NCBI GenBank assembly: GCA_002478865.1
Contig: DLJZ01000022.1
Location: 1-49,347 of the forward strand
Direction: 5' to 3'
DNA length: 49,347 nt
Source of the DNA: Hungatella sp. UBA7603
GTDB lineage: Bacteria; Bacillota; Clostridia; Lachnospirales; Lachnospiraceae
This document shows, one piece after another, positions 17,151-26,019 of the stretch. Position 1 is the stretch's first letter. Every line of letters starts with the position of its first letter. The notes beneath the pieces were generated by a model. That model saw only the letters and a list, made by a program, of their open reading frames with translations. It was not told where the DNA came from and made no database searches. A program made the translations under genes and the position numbers.

Positions 17151-17197
17151 AAAAAAGCTTTAAATGGCACATAAACTTGCCATTTAAAGCTTTTTTT
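17151..17197. terminator. Bidirectional terminator
   Basis: A perfect 19-bp stem, AAAAAAGCTTTAAATGGCA with its complement, around an 8-base loop. It serves the UPF0340 gene rightward and the peptide-binding lipoprotein gene leftward. Confidence 0.92.
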
Positions 17198-17240
17198 ATT
17201 TCTCTCAATCTGCCATTGCTATAATTATGATATGACTGAA

Positions 17241-18908
17241 TTATTTTGTTGCGTACATAAAGAACCAGTATCCATATGGAGAATGCCATGTTCCTTTTAT
17301 GTCTGCATTCTGCAGATAATAATCATTTGAATAAATAAGAGGAGAAACTGCTGCATCTTCCATGATCATTTTTTCTGCCTGATGAAGCTTTTCATAATGT
17401 TCTTTCTTATCAGCCGTATCACGAGACTGATCTAAAACAGCATCCACTTCAGGATTAGAATACTTTCCGTCATTGTTACCACTTGTGGAATGAAGCAGTG
17501 TTAACATGTTGGAAGGATCATCGTAATCGTATACCCAGCCGCCACGACAGATCTGGAAATCTCCGGCACGACGGGTTGGGGTGAAGGTGGACCATTCTAC
17601 AATCTTAATATCCATCTTTACGCCAAGTTCGCTCCAGGCATTCTGCAAATACTCTGCAACTGGCTTATTATATCCTGCATCGTTTGTCATGTATTCGATA
17701 AATGGAAGACCTTCTCCGTTAGGATATCCTGCTTCCGTTAAAAGCTCTTTTGCTTTTTGAACATCTGCCTCATGGTTATCAATGTTGAAGTAATCTCCAC
17801 CGTTGTTTTTACGGGTTACTTCTTCAAAAGAAGAATTCTCTTCTACATCTGAAACACCAGGTCCTACAAAATTAGATGCAGGTGTTGCAGTTTCCATCAT
17901 CAAGGTGTTTGCAATATAACTGCGGTCAATTGCAAGGCTTAATGCACGGCGAACTTTCACATTATCAAAAGGTGCCTTCTGAACGTTGAATATTGCATAG
18001 GTTGTTGCCATACGTGGCTCTATGTGGAACTCAGCATTTCCTTTAAGACTTGGGATTTCTTCGGTAGGTACATCACGAATCATCTGTACTTCACCTGTCC
18101 GGTATGCACTGTAAGCCGCATTAGAATCTTCCATTAGGACGAATTTAATGGTGTTTACTGTGATTTTATCTGCATTCCAGTAGTTTTCATTCTTTGCAAA
18201 TGTAATATGAGAGCCTGGAACCCATTCAATCATCTTTAATGGACCGTTTGAAATATAAGTTTCAGGAGTTAAAGACCACTGGTCTCCCTTTGCTTCCACT
18301 ACATCTTTCTTTACTGGTACCATACTTGCATGGGTAATAATTTTATCGAAATAAACACATGGAGCGGAAAGCTGTACAACAAAGGTCTTAGGGTCTGTTG
18401 CAGATACACCTAGCGCATCAAGATCTCCCTTGGCTGCCTCCTCATATCCTTTTACCATAGAAAGCATATCAGCTGCATAAGGTGCTGCAGTCGCAGGATC
18501 TGCCAGATGCTTAAAGGAATATACATAATCTTCTGCTGTCAGTTCGGAACCATCACTCCATTTTAATCCATCTCTCAAATGGAAGGTATAGGTCATTCCA
18601 TCATCACTTATATCAAACTTTTCTGCTTGTCCAGGGATAATGTTGTTGTCCTTATCAACCATCATCAAGGTCTCAAATGCGTGCAAAATCATATTCGCAC
18701 CATCCATGGAAGAGTTTAAAGCTGGATCAATGGTTTCTGGATCAGGTCCAATCTGTACAGCCAGATCAAGGCCGCCTGATGTGGTGTTTCCTGCTGCCAC
18801 TGTGCTCTGGGTATTGTTTTGAGCGCCGGATTTACCGGAACCGCCACATGCTGTTAAAACAACACTAGAAGCAAGGACAGCCGCTAAAACGAGTGCCGTT
18901 TTCTTCAT
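17241..18908 (-). CDS. Oligopeptide-binding lipoprotein of an ABC importer
   Basis: 555 residues. A signal peptide ends in the lipobox LTAC at Cys21, then a Gly/Ser/Asn linker leads into a family 5 extracellular solute-binding domain (AVQIGPDPETIDPALNSS, LRDGLKWSDGSELTAEDYVYS). It presents peptides to a membrane importer on the outer face of the membrane. No opp permease or ATPase gene is adjacent, so it must share a transporter encoded elsewhere. GGAGG lies 8 bases before the ATG at 18908; a TTG five codons earlier overlaps that ribosome site. Confidence 0.93.
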   Translation of the reverse strand: MKKTALVLAAVLASSVVLTACGGSGKSGAQNNTQSTVAAGNTTSGGLDLAVQIGPDPETIDPALNSSMDGANMILHAFETLMMVDKDNNIIPGQAEKFDISDDGMTYTFHLRDGLKWSDGSELTAEDYVYSFKHLADPATAAPYAADMLSMVKGYEEAAKGDLDALGVSATDPKTFVVQLSAPCVYFDKIITHASMVPVKKDVVEAKGDQWSLTPETYISNGPLKMIEWVPGSHITFAKNENYWNADKITVNTIKFVLMEDSNAAYSAYRTGEVQMIRDVPTEEIPSLKGNAEFHIEPRMATTYAIFNVQKAPFDNVKVRRALSLAIDRSYIANTLMMETATPASNFVGPGVSDVEENSSFEEVTRKNNGGDYFNIDNHEADVQKAKELLTEAGYPNGEGLPFIEYMTNDAGYNKPVAEYLQNAWSELGVKMDIKIVEWSTFTPTRRAGDFQICRGGWVYDYDDPSNMLTLLHSTSGNNDGKYSNPEVDAVLDQSRDTADKKEHYEKLHQAEKMIMEDAAVSPLIYSNDYYLQNADIKGTWHSPYGYWFFMYATK

Positions 18909-18965
18909 ATTTCTTTCCTCCAAATTTTCTTCTTACGTCCGTCGAACGCAGACAACGCAATTATT

Positions 18966-18994
18966 AGCATATCATAGAAAATGACATCTTGCAA
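18966..18994 (-). promoter_or_regulatory. Promoter of the peptide-binding lipoprotein gene
   Basis: On the minus strand TTGCAA (18989-18994), 17-base spacer, TATGCT (18966-18971). Confidence 0.55.
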
Positions 18995-19054
18995 TGTAGG
19001 AATTTTGCCCAAATTCCTTTGTTTGGTAGCGTATTAGAGTGATAACGCATCAAA

Positions 19055-19089
19055 GGGCCAGACAGTTTCCGCAAGGAACTGTCTGGCCC
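19055..19089 (-). terminator. Strong GNRA-capped hairpin after oleate hydratase
   Basis: GGGCCAGACAG pairs with CTGTCTGGCCC, then one bulged T, then TTCC-GCAA-GGAA. It lies 22 bases past the oleate hydratase stop. The run of T after it is short on either strand, so it may protect the 3' end rather than terminate efficiently. Confidence 0.6.
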
Positions 19090-19111
19090 AGAAGGACACA
19101 TAGACTTATAA

Positions 19112-20845
19112 TTAACGATACGAGGTCTTTAATGCTTTTACAAGGACCTTAGGATCCATGGCATATGGGGTAACCGGGCATATCTTTTTCTTCACACCCA
19201 TCAGGGTATATACTGCTATCCTGGCGGCTCGAACGGAGTATTCTTCGGTAAATACCATGTCGTCTGGTATTTCCACAAATTGACTGACCATGGCGAAGTT
19301 CGTGGAGCCTTTTGGAACCACATGAGGCCGGTCGGCCATCTTTCTTGGCTGGAACTGGGCATCAACATAAGGCATCATACACGGAATGATGTCCACCACA
19401 TCTTGAATAAGCTCCTCCTTTTTATCCTCCATATGAAGGTGATGAAGAAGCTCCGTAAAAATCTCTTCCCCTGTGCAGTCCTTCATAGGCTTTTTCACAT
19501 AATCGCCTTCCTCGTTGGTATATAGACCGTACCCCCAGAAAATAGTTTGATCCATGGGCTGATTAATAAAATGTGGCTGAGCTGCCACCACAATGCTTAA
19601 AAGCCACTTGGAATCCTTAAAGGTCATAAGCGCACCGCTTCCTGGAACATTGCCAGAGTATTGCTCTATCATTTTAAGTAGCTTATTGCCCTTACTTGTT
19701 ACCGTAAAGCTTTCCCAGTTCGTTTCATGAACATCTCCAAAGAATGGATACGGATTTCCAAGTCCCGGTTTCTTTACCGCGATCTTGCTCCACAGTTCCC
19801 CGGAGATTGGCCTTAATTGCGGCGCAGGCGCAGGCGTGTTTAAATCTCCCAAGGTTGCACTGTCAGTCATACAGGCATTAGTCATAATACAGATATCCTG
19901 ATCTGTCAGCTCCACTTTTCTTTCCACTCCATAATCCTTTAAGTGAAGGGCTTCTACCGTAATTCCATCACCTTGTGAGAAATCAATATCTTTGACAATA
20001 CAATTCTCCGAAAATACCACACCCTGTTTTCTTAAATATAGTTCCAAGGGACGAATCACACTGTCATATTGATTGTATTGGGTTCTCGTCACACCTTCTA
20101 GGGTGTTAATTCTGGAAAACTCTAAAATCATGCGGCGCATATAACGGCGGAATTCAAACAGACTGCTCCATTTCTGGAATGCAAAGGTTGTCTGCCACAT
20201 ATACCAAAAATTCGTGGTAAAGAAATGAGGCATATCAGCAAACCATTCCTCTATAGTCAAATCATCAAGCTTATGCTCTGGCGTGTTCATAAGACGAAAC
20301 AGTGCCATACGCTCTTTCTGGGTAAATCCCATAGATGTTACGTCTAAGATCTTACCATCCTTATCAATGAGCCTGGCCTTTGCAAAGGTGGGGTGAGCAT
20401 GATCAAAATTTAAGATCTCTTCGGTCACACTGCGGCCTGGGTGTTCCAGGGATGGAATGGTACGAAACAACTCCCAAAAGTTTTCATAGGTCTCTTCGTT
20501 GAGCATGCGGCCTCCCCGGCAGACAAAGCCTTTCTCTGGAGTTCCGATTCCGTCATTGCTTCCTCCAAGTATGTGCATGCCTTCATAGATGGTGATTTGT
20601 TCTCCTGGCATATTACAGTCTCTGATGAGATAGGCTGCACCTGCAAGGTTCCCAAGACCTCCTCCTATAAAATATGCTTTTTGATTCCCCCCTTGATTAG
20701 GCTCCTTAGGCTGTCCATTTGAAAACAGCTCTTTTTGATCCTTACGGCTCTTATAATAGTCGTAAGTTTTTTTGGCGGCGATCCCTGCGGCGGCGGTCGC
20801 AGCGCCCCATGCGAGTATTTTCCCGAGATTCTTTTTTTCACTCAT
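19112..20845 (-). CDS. Oleate hydratase (myosin-cross-reactive antigen family)
   Basis: 577 residues. FAD binding is shown by FIGGGLGNLAGAAYLI (glycines at 61-64) and the ribose-binding acidic residue in IYEGM. The family signature region (LGGSNDGIGTPEKGFVCRGG) is clear. It adds water to the cis-9 double bond of oleate, giving 10-hydroxystearate, which detoxifies unsaturated fatty acids. Residues 8-23 (KILAWGAATAAAGIAA) are hydrophobic ahead of a basic helix and could tether the enzyme to the membrane. GGAG lies 9 bases before the ATG. It is separated from rsmA by a terminator and so has its own promoter, which I could not define. Confidence 0.93.
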   Translation of the reverse strand: MSEKKNLGKILAWGAATAAAGIAAKKTYDYYKSRKDQKELFSNGQPKEPNQGGNQKAYFIGGGLGNLAGAAYLIRDCNMPGEQITIYEGMHILGGSNDGIGTPEKGFVCRGGRMLNEETYENFWELFRTIPSLEHPGRSVTEEILNFDHAHPTFAKARLIDKDGKILDVTSMGFTQKERMALFRLMNTPEHKLDDLTIEEWFADMPHFFTTNFWYMWQTTFAFQKWSSLFEFRRYMRRMILEFSRINTLEGVTRTQYNQYDSVIRPLELYLRKQGVVFSENCIVKDIDFSQGDGITVEALHLKDYGVERKVELTDQDICIMTNACMTDSATLGDLNTPAPAPQLRPISGELWSKIAVKKPGLGNPYPFFGDVHETNWESFTVTSKGNKLLKMIEQYSGNVPGSGALMTFKDSKWLLSIVVAAQPHFINQPMDQTIFWGYGLYTNEEGDYVKKPMKDCTGEEIFTELLHHLHMEDKKEELIQDVVDIIPCMMPYVDAQFQPRKMADRPHVVPKGSTNFAMVSQFVEIPDDMVFTEEYSVRAARIAVYTLMGVKKKICPVTPYAMDPKVLVKALKTSYR

Positions 20846-20937
20846 AAGCCATCACTCCATTCTCTAAAATAATTTATCTAATGAGATTATATTATCATAC
20901 TTCATTTCATCCGTCACCATACATACTTTTACACCGT

Positions 20938-20968
20938 ACAAAAAAACGGCACCATGAATATGGCGCCG
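20938..20968 (-). terminator. Terminator after rsmA
   Basis: On the minus strand CGGCGCC pairs with GGTGCCG (one wobble) around ATATTCAT, followed by seven T residues. It closes the metG-traX-tatD-rsmA group. Confidence 0.88.
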
Positions 20969-20989
20969 AATATAAGGTTTACTAACCTT

Positions 20990-21862
20990 TTAACTGTTTT
21001 TTAACTGGGTGAAAAAATTGCTTAAGCCTGCGAATTCTTTCAGAGTCAACGTTTCTCCACGGACGGAAGGGTTAAGGCCCATGTGTTCAATCGCTTCAAT
21101 GATCTGCTCTTTGGTAAAGGAGATCTCTGAAGAATTGTTTAACCCATTTTGCAGGGTTTTTCTTCTCTGATTAAAGGAGGCCCTGATCAGGCGAAACATA
21201 AGCTTGGGATCTACTACGTCTACTGGAGGAGTCTTGTATCTTGTCAGCCGAATGACGGCAGAACCCACTCCCGGGCGAGGGATAAAGCAGTTAGGTGGTA
21301 CATTGGCCACAATATAAGGCTCTGCATAATACTGAACAGCCAGGGAAAGGGCACCATAATCCTTGGATCCTGGTCCTACCTGCATCCGGTCTGCCACTTC
21401 CTTTTGTACCATTACGGTTATATTGTCAATGGGAACTCCTCCCTCGAACAGTCCCATAATAATCGGGGTGGTGATGTAGTAAGGAAGGTTTGCTACTACC
21501 TTAATCGGACGTCCTTGGTTGTAATCTTGAGTAATTTGATTGATGTCCACTTTAAGGATGTCTTGGTTAATTATGGTTACATTATCATAATCGGCTAGCG
21601 TCTCATTTAAAATCGGGATTAGCTTTGTATCGATCTCTACCGCAATGACATGGCCTGCTTCTTCTGCTAAATATTGTGTCATAGTACCAATTCCCGGTCC
21701 AATCTCCAGAACGCAATCTTCTTTTGTCATTCCCGCTGAATTGATTATCTTCTCCAGCACATGGGTATCAATTAAGAAATTCTGTCCGAATTTCTTTTGA
21801 ATTGCGAATTCATGTTTTTTTATGATTTCAATGGTCTTTTGGGGATTTCCCAGTGTTGCCAT
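20990..21862 (-). CDS. rsmA: 16S rRNA (adenine1518-N6/adenine1519-N6)-dimethyltransferase
   Basis: 290 residues. It contains KKFGQNFLID, the SAM-binding loop VLEIGPGIGTMTQYLA, and the catalytic motif NLPYYITTPII. It dimethylates two adjacent adenines near the 3' end of 16S rRNA during 30S assembly. GGAGG lies 6 bases before the ATG. It follows tatD by 24 bases, an order common in Firmicutes (metG-tatD-rsmA). Confidence 0.96.
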   Translation of the reverse strand: MATLGNPQKTIEIIKKHEFAIQKKFGQNFLIDTHVLEKIINSAGMTKEDCVLEIGPGIGTMTQYLAEEAGHVIAVEIDTKLIPILNETLADYDNVTIINQDILKVDINQITQDYNQGRPIKVVANLPYYITTPIIMGLFEGGVPIDNITVMVQKEVADRMQVGPGSKDYGALSLAVQYYAEPYIVANVPPNCFIPRPGVGSAVIRLTRYKTPPVDVVDPKLMFRLIRASFNQRRKTLQNGLNNSSEISFTKEQIIEAIEHMGLNPSVRGETLTLKEFAGLSNFFTQLKNS

Positions 21863-21886
21863 GCTTGTCCTCCGTTTTCTATACTA

Positions 21887-22654
21887 TTACTTGATTCGGT
21901 ACATGTTTTTTGCATTTTCGTTGGTAATTCTTATCACCTCTTCTTCAGAAATGTTTTTAATTGAACTAATTTCTGATACTACATAGGAGAGGTTTAAGGA
22001 AGAGTTACGTTTTCCTCTGTTCGGTACTGGTGCAAGATAAGGGCAGTCCGTTTCTAAAACCAACTGTTCTATTGGCATGTACTCAACTACTTCTTTCAGT
22101 TTTTTGGCATTTTTAAAGGTTAAAACGCCTCCAATACCCAGATAGAAGCCCATGTTTAAATATTCCCTTGCTATCTCTTTTCCATAAGAAAAGCAGTGAA
22201 TGACTCCACCTAGCTCCTGGGACTTTTCTGCTTTCATGATATCTAGGGTATCCTTTGCCGCATCTCGGCTGTGGATAATCACTGGAAGGTTCACTTCTCT
22301 TGCTAGTGTGAGCTGACGGATAAACCATTTCTTTTGAGTCTCACGGTCGGGCTCGTCCCAGTAATAATCAAGTCCAATTTCTCCAATGGCTACTACCTTT
22401 GGATGGGAGGACTGTTCCTTTAACCAAGTAATTCCCTCTTCATCAAGTTCTGCGGTCTCGTTTGGGTGAACACCGAGGGCACCGTATACATTGGAATATT
22501 GGTCGATTAGTTTCATGGTATTTTGTGAGGTTTTGATGCTGGCACCTACATTGGTCACCGCCTCTATGCCATGGTGAAGAAGACTTTTTAATAATTCTTC
22601 TCTGTCTTCTTCGAATGCCTCATCGTCATAATGGGCGTGTGTATCAAAAATCAT
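21887..22654 (-). CDS. TatD family metal-dependent hydrolase
   Basis: 255 residues. The metal ligands His-x-His are in FDTHAHYDDE, with further conserved motifs GEIGLDYYWD, VIIHSRDA and ETDCPYLAP. TatD proteins are TIM-barrel metal-dependent DNases with 3'-5' exonuclease activity. Two ATGs are adjacent; the second lies 5 bases from GGAG and is slightly preferred. It lies between traX and rsmA in the metG group. Confidence 0.94.
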   Translation of the reverse strand: MIFDTHAHYDDEAFEEDREELLKSLLHHGIEAVTNVGASIKTSQNTMKLIDQYSNVYGALGVHPNETAELDEEGITWLKEQSSHPKVVAIGEIGLDYYWDEPDRETQKKWFIRQLTLAREVNLPVIIHSRDAAKDTLDIMKAEKSQELGGVIHCFSYGKEIAREYLNMGFYLGIGGVLTFKNAKKLKEVVEYMPIEQLVLETDCPYLAPVPNRGKRNSSLNLSYVVSEISSIKNISEEEVIRITNENAKNMYRIK

Positions 22655-22699
22655 CATATCTCCTTTAAAAGGATTCCCAAAGTCTTAGAAATCCATTTA

Positions 22700-23455
22700 T
22701 CATTTTAAAATTAAACGGGAAAGGATATAGAGTAAGAGAAGGTGAACGGGATAAAACCAGTAAAATAATTTACTTAAGCTATTCTTTCCTCTTTCTCCGT
22801 TATAATTACGAATCGCAAACAGGGACAATGCCCCGGCACCTAAACAATAGGCACTTTCTAATGCTGCTAAAAAACCAGCCAAAAGACTTTGAATCTTGTG
22901 GTTATCCCGGTAAATATAAAAAATCAGGATTAAAGCAATACCAATAATATTATAATCACATCTTAATAATACAGACGCTCCACATCCTACTATAATGGCC
23001 AAGGCTTGTTTTAAGGGATCTCCATAAGCCTTTTTGTAAGCAGAAAGGACCCAAAGTCCTAAAAGCAGGGTAAATAATACGTTCTGATATTCCGGGTGAA
23101 ACCATTCTCCATAAAGAGCCAGGTCAAAGGGAACTTCAGAAACCAACGCAAATATTAGCAACCTCATGCTGTAGTGTTTTAGATTTCTAGTATGAACAAA
23201 GCCTTGCACCAACAGAAAACAAAAGATGGGAAAGGAAAGTCTTCCCACGGTACGAAGGGCAAAGTCAATGTACCCCCAAAACCGTACTTGGGTGATTCCC
23301 AATATGGTCGTGGTGAGGTCTATGTTCGGGTTCCGTAATATGCCATTTTCAATAACTACTGCACCAATGTGGTCGATGAACATGGTGACAATGGCAATAA
23401 GCTTTAGGGTATATCCGGTGAATCCTTTTCTTTCGGGGCTTGTTGTCTCCTGCAT
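22700..23455 (-). CDS. TraX-like membrane protein
   Basis: 251 residues with about eight hydrophobic segments. The sequences LKLIAIVTMFIDHIGAV and RTVGRLSFPIFCFLLVQGF are characteristic of the TraX family, named after the F-pilin N-acetylation protein. Chromosomal members in Firmicutes are probably membrane acyltransferases of unknown substrate. AAGGAG lies 6 bases before the ATG at 23455; a longer frame starts 13 codons earlier without a ribosome site. It is inserted between metG and tatD. Confidence 0.82.
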   Translation of the reverse strand: MQETTSPERKGFTGYTLKLIAIVTMFIDHIGAVVIENGILRNPNIDLTTTILGITQVRFWGYIDFALRTVGRLSFPIFCFLLVQGFVHTRNLKHYSMRLLIFALVSEVPFDLALYGEWFHPEYQNVLFTLLLGLWVLSAYKKAYGDPLKQALAIIVGCGASVLLRCDYNIIGIALILIFYIYRDNHKIQSLLAGFLAALESAYCLGAGALSLFAIRNYNGERGKNSLSKLFYWFYPVHLLLLYILSRLILK

Positions 23456-23545
23456 GGAATTCTCCTTTTTATTACAACAGACCGGATTTAACAAACCCGG
23501 CCTGCCTTACTTGTTTCTCTCATAGCGTCTGATATTCCCTTACTA

Positions 23546-25522
23546 TTAGCAGATTTCTGCTCCTGCCGGCATGGATTTCTCCGGTACCATAAGGGATAAA
23601 TTACCTTCTGCATCTTCTGCACACAAAAGCATGCCTTCTGATACAACACCAGCCAATTTAGCCGGTTTTAAGTTTACCACAACCATAACCTTTTTGCCAA
23701 CCATTTCTTCTGGGGAATAGTGAGCCTTAATGCCGCTTACAATCTGTTTTACCTGGCTTCCTATTCTCACCTGGGAACAAAGAAGTTTCTTAGACTTTGC
23801 CACGGCTTCACAGGCAATGATCTCTCCTACCTGAAATTGAAGCTTCGCAAAATCATCGTATTCGATCTCAGCTTTTGGTTCAATGTCAATCACATCTAAG
23901 GTTTCTTCCTTCTCTGCCTCAGCCGCATCTACGGTTGGCGCAAACATAACTTCCACCTTCTCTAACACTTCTTTTGTGTCCATACGGGCAAATAAAATCT
24001 CCGGCTGGTCTGTGACTTTATTGCCGGATGGATAGAGACCAAATTCGTTCATCTGGGACAGCTCTCTCTTTTCGGTACAAAGCTGAGTTAAAATTTTACT
24101 GGAGGTCTCTGGCATAAAGGAATTAAGAAGAGAAGCTCCAATTGTAATGGCCTCCGTTAAATGATAAAGAACGGTTTCCAAACGAGCCTTCTTTGATTCA
24201 TCCTTTGCAAGGGTCCAAGGTGCTGTTTCATCAATATATTTATTGCTTCTTCTGAAAATATTAAAGATCGATGTCATGGCATCTGCCACGCGAAGCTTCT
24301 CCATCTTCTCCTGAACTTTCTTAACCTCTTCTAGTACCACTGCCTTTAAATCTTCATCAAAAGCATCGGTATCGTTTCCGTTATTTACCACGCCTTCAAA
24401 ATACTTATTGGACATGGAAATCGTACGGTTTACAAGGTTGCCAAGAATGTTAGCAAGATCAGAATTCATGCGCTCTACCATAAGCTCCCATGAAATAACT
24501 CCATCATTTTCAAATGGCATTTCATGAAGCACAAAGTAACGGACTGCATCTACCCCAAAGAAATCCACTAAAGTATCTGCATAAAGTACATTGCCCTTTG
24601 ACTTACTCATCTTTCCATCGCCCTGAAGCAGCCATGGATGACCAAACACCTGCTTAGGAAGAGGTACTTCCAATGCCATCAAAAAGATTGGCCAGTAAAT
24701 GGTATGGAACCGGATGATGTCCTTACCAATAAGGTGTAAGTCTGCAGGCCAAAGCTTCTGATACTGCTCGCTGCTATTACCATCACAGTCATAGCCAATT
24801 CCAGTAATATAGTTTGTCAACGCATCAAGCCAAACATAGGTTACATGTTTTGGATCAAAGCTAACTGGAATTCCCCAGGTAAAGGTGGTTCTGGATACAC
24901 AAAGGTCCTGAAGACCAGGAAGAAGGAAATTGTTCATCATCTCATTCTTTCTGGAAACTGGCTGAATGAATTCTGGATTCTCATTGATATGTGCAATGAG
25001 GCGGTCTGCATATTTGCTCATACGGAAGAAGTAAGCTTCTTCTTTGGCTGGCTGTACTTCTCCACCACAGTCCGGACATTTGCCATCGACTAGCTGGGAC
25101 TCCGTAAAAAAGGATTCACAAGGAGTACAGTAAAGGCCTTCATAATGTCCTTTATAAATATCACCTTGGTCATACAGTTTTTTAAATATCTTCTGAACCT
25201 GTTTCTCATGATACTCATCTGTGGTTCTCATAAATTTATCATAGGATGTATTCATTAAATCCCAGATTCCTTTGATTCCATCGGCAGCACTGTCTACAAA
25301 TTCCTTTGGAGAAACGCCTGCTGCTTTTGCCTTTTCTTCAATCTTCTGGCCGTGTTCATCGGTTCCTGTCTGGAAAAATACATCATAGCCTTCCGCTCTT
25401 TTATAACGGGCAATGGCATCTGCTAATACCGCTTCATAGGTGTTACCAATATGTGGCTTTCCTGATGCATAAGCAATGGCGGTCGTAATATAATAAGGTT
25501 TTTTGTTAGAATCTTTGCACAT
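23546..25522 (-). CDS. metG: Methionyl-tRNA synthetase
   Basis: 658 residues. The class I signatures are HIGN near residue 20 and KMSKS near residue 305. The zinc knuckle has CTPC followed by CPDC about 17 residues later. The C-terminal 100 residues (DFAKLQFQVGEIIACEAV onward) are a Trbp111-like tRNA-binding domain that dimerises the enzyme. GAGGAGG lies 7 bases before the ATG. It is preceded by a T-box leader, so expression should follow uncharged tRNA-Met. Confidence 0.97.
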   Translation of the reverse strand: MCKDSNKKPYYITTAIAYASGKPHIGNTYEAVLADAIARYKRAEGYDVFFQTGTDEHGQKIEEKAKAAGVSPKEFVDSAADGIKGIWDLMNTSYDKFMRTTDEYHEKQVQKIFKKLYDQGDIYKGHYEGLYCTPCESFFTESQLVDGKCPDCGGEVQPAKEEAYFFRMSKYADRLIAHINENPEFIQPVSRKNEMMNNFLLPGLQDLCVSRTTFTWGIPVSFDPKHVTYVWLDALTNYITGIGYDCDGNSSEQYQKLWPADLHLIGKDIIRFHTIYWPIFLMALEVPLPKQVFGHPWLLQGDGKMSKSKGNVLYADTLVDFFGVDAVRYFVLHEMPFENDGVISWELMVERMNSDLANILGNLVNRTISMSNKYFEGVVNNGNDTDAFDEDLKAVVLEEVKKVQEKMEKLRVADAMTSIFNIFRRSNKYIDETAPWTLAKDESKKARLETVLYHLTEAITIGASLLNSFMPETSSKILTQLCTEKRELSQMNEFGLYPSGNKVTDQPEILFARMDTKEVLEKVEVMFAPTVDAAEAEKEETLDVIDIEPKAEIEYDDFAKLQFQVGEIIACEAVAKSKKLLCSQVRIGSQVKQIVSGIKAHYSPEEMVGKKVMVVVNLKPAKLAGVVSEGMLLCAEDAEGNLSLMVPEKSMPAGAEIC

Positions 25523-25583
25523 GTTATTTCCTCCTCGTTCTATTGTGAGATGCTAGGGAAATGTTTTCTTCCCTTTTCCAAAG

Positions 25584-25897
25584 AAAAACCCGTCTTAAAA
25601 AATCCTCTCGGAAATTTAAAGACGGGCAGTTATCCCGTGATACCACTTTAATTTATCCATGCCTTACAGCATAGACCTCGCCGACTGCACGCCTCTATGG
25701 AATTTACAGTCTGACACGATAACGGGTGTAACCGTCGAAATCTAAAAGCACCTAAAATGCCAGTTCGATCTCGCTGCTCCAAGGCCATATTCGGAAATAA
25801 GTTCAAGCTTCCTTTTTCACCATGGGGAAGTCTCTGCACATGAATCTTATCTCTTACTCTTCTTTTCTCAGCATTCTCATATAGATCAATTGTTAGT
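25584..25897 (-). promoter_or_regulatory. T-box leader controlling metG
   Basis: On the minus strand the T-box reads AAAGTGGTATCACGGGATAA (about 25629-25648), a variant of the consensus TGGNACCGCG. The intrinsic terminator is formed by 25619-25626 and 25589-25596 (AAGACGGG and CCCGTCTT) followed by TTTTTCTTT. Upstream lies a Stem I-like region with an AGAGA-type motif. T-box RNAs bind uncharged tRNA, whose CCA end pairs with the T-box bulge and stabilises an antiterminator. By context the specifier should be AUG. I see several AUGs on the 3' side and could not place the specifier loop with confidence. Confidence 0.88.
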
Positions 25898-25903
25898 ACT
25901 CCT

Positions 25904-25932
25904 AGTGTAATGGTTCAAAGAAATTTTGTCAA
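25904..25932 (-). promoter_or_regulatory. Promoter of the metG T-box transcript
   Basis: On the minus strand TTGACA (25927-25932), 17-base spacer, TACACT (25904-25909). Confidence 0.8.
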
Positions 25933-26019
25933 GCAGGCAACCCTCTTATTCCCAGTTTAGTCATGACTTTTTTCTTTTCATCATATAAATATTAATAGTG
26001 AATTACGGAGGAATCATAT

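Noticed and set aside
25648..25839. 63-codon open frame on the minus strand
   Set aside because: It lies wholly inside the T-box leader.
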